A DNA stretch of 41,463 nt from Candidatus Avisuccinivibrio pullicola (GCA_018713485.1 DVOQ01000059.1:1-41463); one strand, 5' to 3'; positions 15,520 through 25,319 are shown, numbered from the stretch's first letter. Translations and numbers: made by a program. Notes: generated by a model from the letters alone, not told the origin.

Positions 15520-15626
15520 TGGTAGTACTCCTCTAAACGGCCGGCAGACGGCTAAATCCTGACGGCGTCCTTGCTCCTGACGCCTGCCAGCGTAAAGCGG
15601 GTTCTCCGCTGCGTGCCGGAAATCCG

Positions 15627-15632
15627 ATTATA
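15627..15632 (-). promoter_or_regulatory. -10 box of an ilvIH promoter
   Basis: On the minus strand the sequence reads TGTTATAAT, a perfect TATAAT with the TGn extension. No good -35 is present 17 bp upstream, as is common for extended -10 promoters. It lies 108 bp before the ilvI start. Confidence 0.5.
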
Positions 15633-15684
15633 ACAGTCCCCCCGCCCTGTGCATGTTTAAGGAGCCCCCAATTAAATCACTGCC

Positions 15685-15713
15685 CCACGATGGGGCAAAA
15701 AGCCCCTCCGTGG
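15685..15713. terminator. compound hairpin after the methyltransferase gene
   Basis: CCACG and GGGGC pair with GCCCC and CGTGG around an A/T-rich loop. A competing GCCCCA/TGGGGC hairpin overlaps it. It lies between the methyltransferase gene end and the ilvI promoter. No U-tract follows on the minus strand. Confidence 0.35.
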
Positions 15714-15765
15714 CGCTTAAATAAGCCCCGCGCTCCTGCGCTAAGGAGCAGCTCCCCTGTCCTGT

Positions 15766-16275
15766 TCAGGAACGGCGCACGTTAGGAAGGAAACGCGGCA
15801 CGCGCGAAGCCCACGCCGCGTATTCCTCCGGAAAATCGCGCTTTAAACGGGGCTCGTCGACAAACACCGCCAGACTAAAGGCAAAGACGGTCATGGCCAG
15901 AGGGACGGCAAGGGCCCACAGGGAATTTAAATAGCAGGCGAAGCCCAGGAAATAGAGAATGATCCCCAGATGCATGGGATTACGGCACAGGGCATAGGGG
16001 CCGGTGGTGACTAAGTGCCGCGTCTCCTGCATGAGTTTCACGGGGCCCAGTACAGCAGGACCGCCTTCTCCTTTGGTGAGCATCTCGTAGACGGACCATG
16101 CGGCAAAAAAGAGCCCGAAGGCGCAGGCAAAGACACTAAAGCCATAGGTAAAGGTAAGTTCGGGCAGAAAGGTCACCTGCCCGCCCCAGACGGTTAGAAG
16201 CGCCATGACGCCGGGCCCGCCTGCCACAAAGATGAGGGAGCCTGACGCCAGCATGAGTTTATCGCGCCCCGACAT
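15766..16275 (-). CDS. isoprenylcysteine carboxyl methyltransferase/PEMT-like membrane methyltransferase
   Basis: A 169-residue integral membrane protein with about four hydrophobic segments, near residues 7-28, 38-62, 103-118 and 119-140. The C-terminal part has TTGPYALCRNPMHLGIILYF, the conserved RNPxY/H-type signature of the ICMT/phospholipid methyltransferase family, followed by DEPRLKRDFPEEYAAWASRV, matching the family E-E-x-L-x-x-xFG-x-x-Y-xx-Y block. S-adenosylmethionine-dependent methylation is expected; the substrate is unknown. The ATG is one base after the stop of the YdiJ-type gene, with GGGAG inside that gene's end, so the pair is translationally coupled. A joint metabolic role is not obvious. 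Confidence 0.8.
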   Translation of the reverse strand: MSGRDKLMLASGSLIFVAGGPGVMALLTVWGGQVTFLPELTFTYGFSVFACAFGLFFAAWSVYEMLTKGEGGPAVLGPVKLMQETRHLVTTGPYALCRNPMHLGIILYFLGFACYLNSLWALAVPLAMTVFAFSLAVFVDEPRLKRDFPEEYAAWASRVPRFLPNVRRS

Positions 16276-16276
16276 C

Positions 16277-19200
16277 TTAATCTCCCTCTTTTAGGGCCTT
16301 AAGCAGCACTTCCACGGGATGAAGCGCCGCCCTGCCTTCCATGCGCCTTACCTGGGAGCGGCAGGAAAAACCGGTCACGAGGCAGCGCTCAAAGGGACGG
16401 GAGCGCAGATCAGGCGCCCAGTTCTTTAGGTAAACCTGCCGCGTCTCGTCCTGATTGGCGGCCATATGGCCGAAAAGTCCCGCCATGCCGCAGCAGGCCA
16501 CGGGAACGGGCAATAAGGTAAGGCCAAAGGCGCTCAGAATGTGCTGCCACATCAGGGTGGCGCGGGGTAATAAGGCGTTCTCGGTGCAGTGGCAGAAAAG
16601 ATAATAGGGCCCGGCAAGACTTCCGGAGCTCTTCCCTCCCTTTCCCGGGGAGGATAATTGCGCCTTCACCGGCTCCTCCTCAAGGAGCTTCTCTAACCAT
16701 TCCTCGGGTAATAAGACCTCAAAGGTGCCGCGGCGCTCCTTTAAGAGCGTCACGTACTCATCGCGGTAGCAGATGGTCAGGGCCGGATCGTAACCCACGA
16801 GAGTAAGGTTCTGATGGGAAAGCAAATCAAGGCGTGCCGCCTGACGGGAGGCAAAACGGATAAAGGATCTCCTGTCGCCGCGGATGGTCAGAAGCTTGCC
16901 GTTCACGTAAGGTCGCAGGAAGCCCGGCTTCTTGCCCAAAAGGCGGGCTAACTTAGCTAAGGCCATAAGGCCCTTCACGTCATAGGCGGCCGTAAAGGGA
17001 TCGACCACGATCACCGTGTCCACGTCCGCGCGCGTCATGCGCTTTACGGAAAGATAGGGAATGCCTTCCGCCTTCGCGGCGTCCTTTAGGGGAGTCGTGG
17101 CAAAGAGCGGCAGATCGACTAACTTTAAGAGACGGGCGTTCGCCTTTTTCACCAGCGGCTGCTGCAGGAGCGCATTGGCAAGACGCGGCATTTTCGCAAG
17201 CAGCGGGATAAGCCACTCGGCGTTTAAAGTGGCCAGATCCATGGAGGGACGTAAATAGCGCTCGTAGTACAGGGACAGATAACGCGAGTTTAAATCTGCG
17301 GCGTTAACGTGGGTCGGGCACTGCGTCTTGCAGGACTTGCAGGCAAGGCAGGTGGCTATATTCTTAAGATAGTCGTGATTGAAATCTTCCTTATCGGTAA
17401 GCGTGTAGTAAGCGCGCTTCAGGAGTTGCACGGGATTGTAGCGCGAGCCTGAGAGCGCCTCCACCTCGCAGGGCAGGGGATCGTAACCGCGCTCCACCAT
17501 GAGACGGAGCCACTCGCGCATTAAAGCGCTATATCCCTTGGGACTTCTGACATGATCGCCCGTGTAGCGGTACGAGGGACACATCAGCGAGGTGCGCGAG
17601 TACGAGAAGCACTGCCCGTTACCGTTGCAGGCGAGGGCCCCCTCAAAGCTTTCCTGCACGGCAAGCGGCAGGGTACGGTCCAGATCACCGCGCATGGGCC
17701 CGTCAATGGCGACTAATTCATCAGCACTGCCCGTGGGCACGCAGATTTTACCGGGGTTAATGCGGTTATCGGGATCAAAGAGCGTCTTTACCTCGCGGGC
17801 CACGGGATAGAGCTCCTTAAAGAACACGGGGCCGAACACCGAACGGTAGCCGCGCCCGTGCTCACCCCACATCTGACCGCCGTATTTACTGACGAGCTGT
17901 ACCACGCCCTCGGAAATGGCCTTTAATTTCCGGCGGTCCTCATCAGTGGTGAGATCAAGGCCGGGGCGTACGTGCATCAGTCCCGTATCCACGTGTCCGA
18001 ACATGCCGTAAGGCACTTCCATGCTGTCTAAGAGGGCGCGGAATTCCTGAATGTAATCGGCAAGGTGCTCTGGCGGCACCACCGTATCCTCGGTGAAGGC
18101 CACTAATTTACGCCGGCCGTGGGCTGCGCCTAAAAGTCCCACCGCCTTCTTGCGCATCGCGTAGACGGCGTTAATGCCCTCCTTACTTTCAGTCATCTGC
18201 GCGCCGATGACGCCGTTGAGCCCCGCCCTGGCAAGTTCCTCCACCCTGGCGTAAAGCTTTAAGAGCTTCTCCTTTTCAGCGGCGGGATCGGAACCTGCGA
18301 ACTCGACGATATTCACGCCGTTAATCTCCGCGCCCGGCACCTCCTCAATATAGGGGGAGGCCTTGACCCACACGGGATCTAACTTGGCCAGGCCCAGGAC
18401 CCTGGAGTCCACGGTTTCAACCGAGAGGGCCCCGGCCTCAATAAGCAGCTGCGCCTGCCTCAGGGCCGCGTCAAAATCGCGGTATTTGACAGTAAGTAAG
18501 GCGCGGTACGTAGGCAGCGGGGTTAAATCGAGGGTCACCTCCGAGATAAAGCCTAAGGTGCCCTCCGCCCCGCACACGAGGCGGTGCAGATTAAAGCTCT
18601 CCGTCCTGGCGTCGTAGGCGTGATCTAAATCGTAGCCCGTCATGAAGCGGTTTAATTTAGGGAAGATCTCCCTGACTTTATCTTTATTGCTCTTAAGCAG
18701 GGGCACGAGAGCGCGGTAGAGCTCCCCTTCAAGATTATCGAGTTTAAGTTTCTCCTCAAGTTCGTCCCCCGAGACGGAATGCAGATCGGCCACCGTCCCG
18801 TCACGGAGCACAAGGCGCAGCCCCTTGACATGACTGGACGTACGCCCATATTTAAGCGAGCCCTGTCCCGCAGCGTCGTTGGAGACCATGCCGCCTATCG
18901 TGGCACGGCTCGAGGTGGACAGCTCGGGCGAAAAAAATAGTCCGAGGGGCAGCAGCTTTTCGTTAAGCTCATCCTTGATGACGCCTGCCTGTACCGTTAC
19001 CTCACGCGTTTCCTTATGGATCTCCCCCACCCCCTTCATATAGCGCGAGGTATCCATGACAAGGCCGTGGTTTAAGGACTGTCCGTTCGTGCCCGTACCG
19101 CCGCCGCGAGGCGTGAATATGAGCTTTTTAAAGCGCTCTTCATGCCAGAGACGCACCGCTATGACCATGTCCGCCTCGTTTTTGGGGAAGATGACCGCCT

Positions 19201-19357
19201 GCGGCAGTGCCTGATACACCGAATTATCGGTCGCCACCAGGAGGCGCGAGGCATAGGCATCCTCGATATCGCCCGTAAAGGCGCTGTTTCTTAAGGCCTC
19301 CACGTAGGCGCTGTAGAGAGGATCGCGGCGGTTGACGTTACGCAGTGAGGGGATCAT
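16277..19357 (-). CDS. ydiJ: FAD-binding and 4Fe-4S oxidoreductase (D-2-hydroxyglutarate dehydrogenase, YdiJ type)
   Basis: A 1026-residue fusion (E. coli YdiJ about 1018) of an FAD-linked oxidase and a GlpC-like Fe-S subunit. The FAD-binding PCMH signature RGGGTGTNGQSL lies at 84-95, and VCGAEGTLGFISEVTLD marks the middle of the flavin domain. Two cysteine clusters follow: C577, C583, C593 and then C670, C673, C676, C680 (CLACKSCKTQCP), a ferredoxin-type 4Fe-4S set. A cysteine-rich CCG-like segment FCHCTEN and VACCGMAG lies near the C-terminus. Members oxidise D-2-hydroxyacids; E. coli YdiJ is reported as a D-2-hydroxyglutarate dehydrogenase. No signal peptide is present. It leads an operon with the methyltransferase gene. 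The ATG at 19357 is the natural start. Confidence 0.92.
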   Translation of the reverse strand: MIPSLRNVNRRDPLYSAYVEALRNSAFTGDIEDAYASRLLVATDNSVYQALPQAVIFPKNEADMVIAVRLWHEERFKKLIFTPRGGGTGTNGQSLNHGLVMDTSRYMKGVGEIHKETREVTVQAGVIKDELNEKLLPLGLFFSPELSTSSRATIGGMVSNDAAGQGSLKYGRTSSHVKGLRLVLRDGTVADLHSVSGDELEEKLKLDNLEGELYRALVPLLKSNKDKVREIFPKLNRFMTGYDLDHAYDARTESFNLHRLVCGAEGTLGFISEVTLDLTPLPTYRALLTVKYRDFDAALRQAQLLIEAGALSVETVDSRVLGLAKLDPVWVKASPYIEEVPGAEINGVNIVEFAGSDPAAEKEKLLKLYARVEELARAGLNGVIGAQMTESKEGINAVYAMRKKAVGLLGAAHGRRKLVAFTEDTVVPPEHLADYIQEFRALLDSMEVPYGMFGHVDTGLMHVRPGLDLTTDEDRRKLKAISEGVVQLVSKYGGQMWGEHGRGYRSVFGPVFFKELYPVAREVKTLFDPDNRINPGKICVPTGSADELVAIDGPMRGDLDRTLPLAVQESFEGALACNGNGQCFSYSRTSLMCPSYRYTGDHVRSPKGYSALMREWLRLMVERGYDPLPCEVEALSGSRYNPVQLLKRAYYTLTDKEDFNHDYLKNIATCLACKSCKTQCPTHVNAADLNSRYLSLYYERYLRPSMDLATLNAEWLIPLLAKMPRLANALLQQPLVKKANARLLKLVDLPLFATTPLKDAAKAEGIPYLSVKRMTRADVDTVIVVDPFTAAYDVKGLMALAKLARLLGKKPGFLRPYVNGKLLTIRGDRRSFIRFASRQAARLDLLSHQNLTLVGYDPALTICYRDEYVTLLKERRGTFEVLLPEEWLEKLLEEEPVKAQLSSPGKGGKSSGSLAGPYYLFCHCTENALLPRATLMWQHILSAFGLTLLPVPVACCGMAGLFGHMAANQDETRQVYLKNWAPDLRSRPFERCLVTGFSCRSQVRRMEGRAALHPVEVLLKALKEGD

Positions 19358-19572
19358 GGTAAACCTGCCTTGGAAAGCTGAAACCTTAGTAAAGGGCTCT
19401 TGCCCCAGAATGTGGCGATCTTAACAAAAATTGCCCGTCAGGTCGGAAATGCGCCGTTCTCTGCACCATTAAGGTGCCATAAGCGTCAGTTTGTTCATTC
19501 CCCGGATCTCCGCGCACCGTCAGGGTGAAGCCATGGTTACTGGACCTTAGCGCCTCTTGCGCAGAGCCCATG

Positions 19573-19598
19573 AAAAAGGCAGGTACGCTGTGCCTGCC
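19573..19598 (-). terminator. intrinsic terminator of the ribF-ileS-lspA-ispH operon
   Basis: On the minus strand GGCAGG-CAC-AGC-GTA-CCTGCC forms a stem followed immediately by TTTTT. It lies about 40 bases after the ispH stop. No terminator-like hairpin is seen inside the four-gene run. Confidence 0.75.
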
Positions 19599-19636
19599 TG
19601 TCACGTTGAAAAAGGTTAGGAGTATTAGCCCGGTGC

Positions 19637-20569
19637 CTACTCAAGGCCCTTAGGCAGCGGGAACACCGCGTGGCGGTTCTCCTCGCCCACGAGTTTAAGC
19701 TCCGTCACTCCGTGCTCCTTTAAGAAGGCGATAATGCCATCCACCACGTATTCAGGAGCCGAGGCTCCGGCGCTAAGCCCAATCTTCTCCGCCCCTTCTA
19801 ACCACTTAAGATCAATATAGGAGGCATCATCGATGAGATAGGCTTTTTTACCCCCGCTCTCGGCCACCTCGCGCAGGCGGTTGGAGTTCGAGGAATTGGG
19901 TGAGCCCGCCACGAGGATGACATCGCAGAGGGCGGACAGTTCCTTAATCGCTCTTTGCCGTAACTGCGTGGCATAGCAGGTGTCATCGCGCCTGGGTCCC
20001 TCAATCTGCGGGAATTTCGCCTTTAAGGCCGCCACGGTCGCCGCGGTCTCGTCCACCGAGAGCGTGGTCTGCGTGGCGAAGATGATGTTCTTCTCGTTAA
20101 TGGAGAGCTGTTCCACATCCTGAGGCGTGAGCACCACGTGCACTAAGGACGGGGAGCCCGTGTACTGCCCGATGGTACCCGTCACCTCCTGATGTCCCGC
20201 GTGCCCGATCACCACCGCCGCCTTGCCCGCCTCACCGGCCGCGTTCATCTTGCGGTGAATGCGCGCCACTAAGGGACAGGTCGCGTCGATGACGGTAAAA
20301 CCGCGCGCGTTAGCTTCCTTCACGGTTTCAAGGCCCACACCGTGGGCCGAGAAAATGACCACGCTTCCTTCAGGGATCTCAGAAAGGCTCTCGACAAATT
20401 TAGCTCCGCGCCCGCGCAGATCCTCCACCACGTGGCGGTTATGCACCACCTCGTGCAGGACGTAAACGCGCCTGGCGCCGAATTTATCAAGAGCCCGTTC
20501 CACTACGGCGATGGCGCGGGCCACTCCCGCGCACATCCCGCGGGTGCGGGCCAGAAAAATTACGGACAT
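19637..20569 (-). CDS. ispH: 4-hydroxy-3-methylbut-2-enyl diphosphate reductase
   Basis: The last enzyme of the methylerythritol phosphate pathway reduces HMBPP to IPP and DMAPP with a 4Fe-4S cluster. It has 310 residues (E. coli 316). The three cluster cysteines are C13 in RGMCAGVARAI, C98 in DATCPLV and C198 in DDTCYATQ. Substrate-binding residues include H43 (EVVHN), H76 (FSAHGVG), H126 and E128 (GHAGHQEVTGT), and the NSSNSNRL block. GLSAGASAPE is near the end. It starts nine bases after the lspA stop, with GGAGAG in the gap. The E. coli fkpB gene that normally sits between lspA and ispH is absent. Confidence 0.96.
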   Translation of the reverse strand: MSVIFLARTRGMCAGVARAIAVVERALDKFGARRVYVLHEVVHNRHVVEDLRGRGAKFVESLSEIPEGSVVIFSAHGVGLETVKEANARGFTVIDATCPLVARIHRKMNAAGEAGKAAVVIGHAGHQEVTGTIGQYTGSPSLVHVVLTPQDVEQLSINEKNIIFATQTTLSVDETAATVAALKAKFPQIEGPRRDDTCYATQLRQRAIKELSALCDVILVAGSPNSSNSNRLREVAESGGKKAYLIDDASYIDLKWLEGAEKIGLSAGASAPEYVVDGIIAFLKEHGVTELKLVGEENRHAVFPLPKGLE

Positions 20570-20578
20570 GTTCTCTCC

Positions 20579-21112
20579 TTAAGTCTCTCCGCGCACCTTA
20601 GCGCCCTGCTTCTCATTCTTCCCCTCCTTTCTGAGGAAGGCACTAAGCACCATGAGACCTGCCCCCACGCACACCGCGATATCGGCGACGTTAAAGGCAG
20701 GATAAGCCCACAGACTGTCCTCAGTACGGATATAGAAGAGCAGGAAATCCACAACATAGCCTAAGACGAGCCTGTCGATAAGATTACCGAGAGCCCCGCC
20801 TATAAACAGCGCCATGGCGATACAGTCCAGCCGCCTCACCTTAGGCGTGCGCCACAGGAGAAACACGAAGAGGAGCGTGATAAGGAGGGCAATACCGGAG
20901 AGGAACCAGCGCTGCCAGCCGCCCATTGAGGCTAAGAAGCTGAAGGCCGCGCCGTAATTGTAAACATGCACCAGATTGAAAAAGGGCAGCACTTCGATGC
21001 CGAAGGTGCCCCTTTCAATATAGGTGACGGTCAGATACTTAGTGAGCTGATCTAAAAGGATGATAAGCCCACTAAGTGTCAGGTACACAAGACCACGGTC
21101 ACGAAAGCGCAC
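20579..21112 (-). CDS. lspA: lipoprotein signal peptidase (signal peptidase II)
   Basis: Inner-membrane aspartyl protease that removes signal peptides from prolipoproteins. I place the start at the GTG 21112-21110, which overlaps the ileS TAG by one base (TAGTG), giving 177 residues; a longer frame reaching into ileS is open but gives an unnatural N-terminus. Four hydrophobic segments are visible. Conserved boxes are LLDQLTKY, FNLVHVYNYGAAFSFL, GGALGNLIDRL, YVVDFLLFY with catalytic D122, and FNVADIAVCVG with catalytic D144. It sits between ileS and ispH in one operon. The charged tail ends KQGAKVRGET. Confidence 0.94.
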   Translation of the reverse strand: MRFRDRGLVYLTLSGLIILLDQLTKYLTVTYIERGTFGIEVLPFFNLVHVYNYGAAFSFLASMGGWQRWFLSGIALLITLLFVFLLWRTPKVRRLDCIAMALFIGGALGNLIDRLVLGYVVDFLLFYIRTEDSLWAYPAFNVADIAVCVGAGLMVLSAFLRKEGKNEKQGAKVRGET

Positions 21113-23931
21113 TACGCAAAACGCCTCGTCTCGCCCGCAGTCTCGATATTGGCGATGCAGCGCGGGCATAAGCCGGCGTGCTCGCCTTCCGTCACCACGC
21201 CCTCTTCATAGTGCCAGCAACGCTCGCACTTATGGGCCTGAGACTTCACCACGCTCACCTTGAGCGTGTCAGTCGCCGCAAAGGCTTCCGCCGGAGCTGC
21301 AGCTAAATCCAGCACCGTCGCCTTCGAGGTCAGGAGCACGAACTTAAGCTCGTCCTCAAGCGCCTTCAGCACCGCCTGTTCCTTCTCGCCTGCGTATAAG
21401 GTCACCTCAGCCTCGAGAGTGCCGCCGATGGTTCCGGCCTTACGGGCCTCCTCAAGGGCACGGTTCACCTCGTCACGAAGCGCCTTGACCTCCTGCCAGT
21501 ACGCGTCGCTGAACTGCGCGTCAGCAGGCAGCTCCTTAAGCCCCTTAAACCACTCGGCCGTGAACACGTACTTATCGTGCACGCCGGGTAAGGCCTCCCA
21601 GGCCTCCTGCGCGGTGAAGGAGAGGATGGGGGAGATCCAGCGCACCAGCGCCTCGGCGATGAGGTAGAGAGCGCTCTGGCAGGAACGGCGCGCCAGGCTC
21701 TCGGCCCTGGCCGTATACTGACGGTCCTTGATGATATCGAGGTAGAATGAGCCTAAGTCAATGGAGCAGAACTTCATTAAGGCCTTCACCACGAGGTGGA
21801 AGTCATAGTTAAAGTAATGCTCCTCAATCTCCTGCTGCGTCTTAGCTGCAAGCGACACCGCCCACCTGTCTAACTCCACCATCTGCTCAAAGGGCACCTG
21901 ATCCTTAGCGGGATCAAAGCCGTTTAAGTTGGCAAGGAGGAAGCGGATGGTATTGCGCACGCGGCGATAGGAATCCGAGGCACGCTTGAAGATCTCGTCG
22001 GACACGGCGATATCGCCCGTGTAATCGGTCGAGGCTACCCACAGACGCAGCACGTCCGCGCCCATCTTGTCCATCACGCTCTGCGGTGCAATCACATTAC
22101 CTAAGGACTTGGACATCTTGCGGCCCTGCCCGTCCACGGTAAAGCCGTGCGTCAGCACCTCGCGGTACGGGGCCTCGTCCTTCATGCCCACGGAGAGCAT
22201 CAGCGAGGACATGAACCAGCCGCGATGCTGATCCGAGCCCTCTAAGTACATGTCGGCCTTGTGCTTAAACTCCGGTCTGCTGTCCACCACCGAGTAGTGG
22301 GTCGAGCCCGAGTCAAACCACACGTCAAGGGTATTGGGATCCTTATAGTAAAGAGCGGCCTCCTCGGCAGGCACCAGATCCTCAATCTTCAGATCCCACC
22401 ATGCCTGAATGCCGTCCTTTTCCACGGCCTTAGCCACCTTCTCGATGATCTCGGGAGTGCGCGGATGGATCTCCCCCGTCTCCTTATTCACGAGAATGGC
22501 GCAGGGCATACCCCACGTTCTCTGACGGGAAATACACCAGTCGGTACGCTGCGAGACCATCGCCTCGATGCGGTTCTGACCCCAGGACGGGATCCAGCGG
22601 ATCCCCTTGATTTCCTCTAAGGCGCGCTGGCGTAAGTGATTGCCGTCCATGGAAATGAACCACTGCGCCGTGGCACGGAAAATCACGGGCGTCTTATGTC
22701 TCCAGCAGTGCGGATAGGAGTGCAGGATCTTCTCGCACGACAGCAGCGCTCCCTTCTCCTTTAAGAGCTCAATCACCTTGGGATTGGCGTCAAAGACGTT
22801 TAAACCCTCAAAGTACGGCGTTCCCTTCACGAACACGCCGTCATCACCCACGGGATTGAAGACCTCAATGTGATACTTCACGCCCACGTTATAGTCATCG
22901 ATACCGTGACCCGGGGCCGTGTGCACGAAACCGGTACCGGCATCGAGCGTCACATGCGCACCTAAGATCATGGGCACGCTGTAATCAAGGAAGGGATGCT
23001 TAAACTCAAGCAGCTCCAGATCCTTACCCTTGCAGGTGGCGATCACTTCATAGCTCTCAAAGTGTCCGCGCTTCACCACCGCCTCGATAAGCTCGGAGGC
23101 GAGCATTAAGCGCTCCGCGCCCTGCTCCCCTCTCACCTGCACTAAGGCGTATTCATAGGCCTCATGTGCGCAGATGGCGCGGTTAGCAGGTAAGGTCCAC
23201 GGCGTCGTGGTCCAGATCACGCAGGAAACCGGACCCTCGCCCTTAGCGGTGTTAAAGGCCTTCAGCACCGCCGCCTCGTCCACGGCCTTAAAGCGCACGT
23301 CAATCGAGTCGGAGGTCACGTCATAGTACTCAACCTCGGCCTCGGCTAAAGCTGACTGACAGTCGATGCACCAGTACACGGGCTTGAAGCCGCGCACGAA
23401 ATGCCCGTTCTCGATCATCTTACCTAAGGCGCGGATGATGTCGGCTTCGGTCTTATAGTCCATGGTGATATAGGGATGATCCCAGTCACCGATGACACCG
23501 AGGCGAATGAAATCCTTTTTCTGCAGCTCAATCTGCTCACGGGCGTACTTGCGGCACTCCTTACGGAAGGTCGCAGGATCGACCTTAACCCCGGGCTTGC
23601 CAATCTTTCCCTCTACCTTGAGCTCAATGGGCAGGCCATGGCAGTCCCAGCCCGGCACGTAAGGTGAGTCAAAGCCCGAGAGCACCTTGGACTTGACGAT
23701 AATGTCCTTCAGAATCTTGTTAATCGCGTGACCGATGTGAATGCTGCCGTTAGCGTAAGGAGGGCCGTCGTGCAGAATGAACTGATTGCATCCCTCGCGT
23801 GCCTTGCGCACCCTGGCGTAGATATCGTCATCAAGCCACTTCTTCAGCATCTGCGGCTCGCGTTTGGCGAGATCACCGCGCATGGGGAACGCGGTGGTCG
23901 GAAGATTTAAAGTACTCTTATAATCTGCCAT
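21112..23931 (-). CDS. ileS: isoleucyl-tRNA synthetase
   Basis: Class Ia synthetase that charges tRNA-Ile and edits valine. Its 939 residues match E. coli (938). HIGH is at 65-68 in [14 protein letters not shown] and KMSKS at 605-609 in [10 protein letters not shown]. The editing domain has [14 protein letters not shown] and [12 protein letters not shown]. The C-terminal zinc-binding cysteines are C902, C905, C922 and C925. The ATG at 23931 has a weak GGATGA site; it starts 15 bases after the ribF stop. The gene's TAG overlaps the lspA GTG. Presence of the zinc module and the short length identify the eubacterial (mupirocin-sensitive-type) IleRS1 class by pattern. Confidence 0.97.
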   Translation of the reverse strand: MADYKSTLNLPTTAFPMRGDLAKREPQMLKKWLDDDIYARVRKAREGCNQFILHDGPPYANGSIHIGHAINKILKDIIVKSKVLSGFDSPYVPGWDCHGLPIELKVEGKIGKPGVKVDPATFRKECRKYAREQIELQKKDFIRLGVIGDWDHPYITMDYKTEADIIRALGKMIENGHFVRGFKPVYWCIDCQSALAEAEVEYYDVTSDSIDVRFKAVDEAAVLKAFNTAKGEGPVSCVIWTTTPWTLPANRAICAHEAYEYALVQVRGEQGAERLMLASELIEAVVKRGHFESYEVIATCKGKDLELLEFKHPFLDYSVPMILGAHVTLDAGTGFVHTAPGHGIDDYNVGVKYHIEVFNPVGDDGVFVKGTPYFEGLNVFDANPKVIELLKEKGALLSCEKILHSYPHCWRHKTPVIFRATAQWFISMDGNHLRQRALEEIKGIRWIPSWGQNRIEAMVSQRTDWCISRQRTWGMPCAILVNKETGEIHPRTPEIIEKVAKAVEKDGIQAWWDLKIEDLVPAEEAALYYKDPNTLDVWFDSGSTHYSVVDSRPEFKHKADMYLEGSDQHRGWFMSSLMLSVGMKDEAPYREVLTHGFTVDGQGRKMSKSLGNVIAPQSVMDKMGADVLRLWVASTDYTGDIAVSDEIFKRASDSYRRVRNTIRFLLANLNGFDPAKDQVPFEQMVELDRWAVSLAAKTQQEIEEHYFNYDFHLVVKALMKFCSIDLGSFYLDIIKDRQYTARAESLARRSCQSALYLIAEALVRWISPILSFTAQEAWEALPGVHDKYVFTAEWFKGLKELPADAQFSDAYWQEVKALRDEVNRALEEARKAGTIGGTLEAEVTLYAGEKEQAVLKALEDELKFVLLTSKATVLDLAAAPAEAFAATDTLKVSVVKSQAHKCERCWHYEEGVVTEGEHAGLCPRCIANIETAGETRRFA

Positions 23932-23946
23932 GGTTCATCCGTTTAT

Positions 23947-24882
23947 CTAGACATTACTTAACTTTAAAACCTTTTGCGCCACTTCCCGGTCATGGGAGAT
24001 CTGGCGCATCAGTGCCTGAAGATCGGGAAACTTATGTTCATCCCTGATCTTCTTCACAAAGCGGACCTCGATACTTTTACCGTACAGATCCGCGTTGAAA
24101 CCGAATAAATTCACCTCCAGGAGCGTCTGACCTTTAAGATCGCCCACCGTGGGTCTTTCCCCTACGTTCGCCATCCCGTCAAACGTTCCATAAGGCGTTT
24201 CCACCCGTACCGCGAACACGCCGCGCAGCGGGCACACCTGCCTTTTTAAATTCACGTTCGCCGTCGGGAAACCGATGGTTCTCCCGATTTCATTACCTCT
24301 GACCACGCGCCCTGAAATGCTGTAGGGACGACCTAGCATCACCGCCACGGTCTCCAGATCCCCGCCCTCAAGCAGGGCTCTGATCATGGTCGAGGAGATG
24401 CGCATTCCCTCCACCGCCACCCCGTGAATGGCCGAGGCTTCCATCCCCACGCTTTCCGCAAGGGCTTTAAGTTCCTCAAGGCCCGCCGTTCCGCCTTCCC
24501 CGAAGGAAAACAGCGACCCCACGGTCACGCTTTTGACGTTAAGTCTTTCGTGCAGCAAATCAATCACGAACTGCCGCGGACTTAACCTGGCGAACTCCTC
24601 TTTAAAGCGCATGCAAAAGAGGATATCGATCCCCTCGGCCTTAAAGGCACGGATTTTGTCGCGCAATGAGTACAGTCTCGGCGGCACGGCTCTTTTGAAA
24701 AACTCGAGGGGCTGCGGTTCAAAGATCATCACCGCGCTTTCCAGGTTTAAGCGCTGCGCTTTTTCCTTCATCGCGGCGATCACGGCACGGTGCCCCTGAT
24801 GGAAACCGTCAAAATTACCGATCGCAAGGGCAATTCCGCGGGAACTCCCTTTAAAATCCGATAGCTGGCGGTAAAGACGCAT
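23947..24882 (-). CDS. ribF: bifunctional riboflavin kinase / FAD synthetase
   Basis: Makes FMN from riboflavin and FAD from FMN. It has 311 residues (E. coli 313). The N-terminal adenylyltransferase domain has AIGNFDGFHQGHRAVI, with the nucleotidyltransferase HxGH-like motif, and the LSPRQFV box. ISSTMIRALLEGGDLE closes the domain. The C-terminal kinase domain has GRTIGFPTANV and the acceptor EVNLFGFNADLYGKSIEV. AGGAGC four bases before the ATG supports the start. It is the first gene of ribF-ileS-lspA-ispH; rpsT, divergent in E. coli, is not present here, where pykF is divergent instead. Confidence 0.96.
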   Translation of the reverse strand: MRLYRQLSDFKGSSRGIALAIGNFDGFHQGHRAVIAAMKEKAQRLNLESAVMIFEPQPLEFFKRAVPPRLYSLRDKIRAFKAEGIDILFCMRFKEEFARLSPRQFVIDLLHERLNVKSVTVGSLFSFGEGGTAGLEELKALAESVGMEASAIHGVAVEGMRISSTMIRALLEGGDLETVAVMLGRPYSISGRVVRGNEIGRTIGFPTANVNLKRQVCPLRGVFAVRVETPYGTFDGMANVGERPTVGDLKGQTLLEVNLFGFNADLYGKSIEVRFVKKIRDEHKFPDLQALMRQISHDREVAQKVLKLSNV

Positions 24883-24917
24883 CCGTGCTCCTTGAAAGAG
24901 GGTAAAAGTAAGGGCTC

Positions 24918-24923
24918 ATTATA
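24918..24923 (-). promoter_or_regulatory. -10 box of the ribF operon promoter
   Basis: A perfect TATAAT on the minus strand, 36 bp before the ribF start. No convincing -35 is found, so this is a weak prediction. Confidence 0.35.
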
Positions 24924-25313
24924 ACCCCCTCACCGTGCCAGATCATCATTTTGTGATCCAGCGCGATGTTTTTGAGCATAAGCGCCTGAGAGCTCAGGGA
25001 TCTGCCTCTCTTCCCTGAGAGCGCTCACCCTCCACTCTGCGCTAAAAAGCGCTCCCTGTCCTCTCACGGGCTTCTCTTAAAGCCCTGCGTAAATCCGCTT
25101 TTAGAAAGTATACACAGCTCTGGCCGCCAGACCTTCTGTATACCGCTTCTCTCTGCGTTCCCTCTCTTGCGCCGTCCGTGGGTAGGGTCGCAGGCCGCTT
25201 AAGTGTAACTGCTTTGATATCAAGGGGTTACAAAAAATTTACGTCTGGCCTACATCGGCCGTAAACGTTTTAAAAAGTTACGCAAAAAGGCCTGTGTTTT
25301 GCGCCGCGTCTGG
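24924..25313. other. divergent regulatory region between ribF and pykF
   Basis: No gene is seen. The stretch holds two GTATAC hexamers 30 bp apart (25108-25113 and 25138-25143), the outer ends of an imperfect inverted repeat that reads GTATACACAG and CTGTATAC. A near-palindrome TAAACGTTTT lies at 25262-25271, 43 bp before the pykF -10. It resembles LacI/Cra-family half-site geometry but does not match the Cra consensus well. Confidence 0.4.
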
Positions 25314-25319
25314 TATAAT
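25314..25319 (+). promoter_or_regulatory. extended -10 of the pykF promoter
   Basis: TGGTATAAT gives a perfect TATAAT with the TGn extension, 63 bp before the start codon. No good -35 lies 17 bp upstream, consistent with an extended -10 promoter. Confidence 0.6.

Noticed and set aside
15520-15640. Possible attenuation leader upstream of ilvI
   Set aside because: No leader peptide rich in Val, Leu or Ile and no terminator with a U-tract were found.
19386-19604. 72-codon minus-strand frame between ydiJ and ispH
   Set aside because: No ribosome-binding site or family features, and it overlaps the ispH operon terminator.
21113-21169. Longer lspA start within ileS
   Set aside because: The extension is read from the ileS end and has no family similarity; the GTG at 21112 overlapping the ileS stop fits better.
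25262-25271. Cra-type operator upstream of pykF
   Set aside because: TAAACGTTTT is near-palindromic but the TGAA/TTCA flanks of a Cra site are absent; kept only as a note in the region entry.
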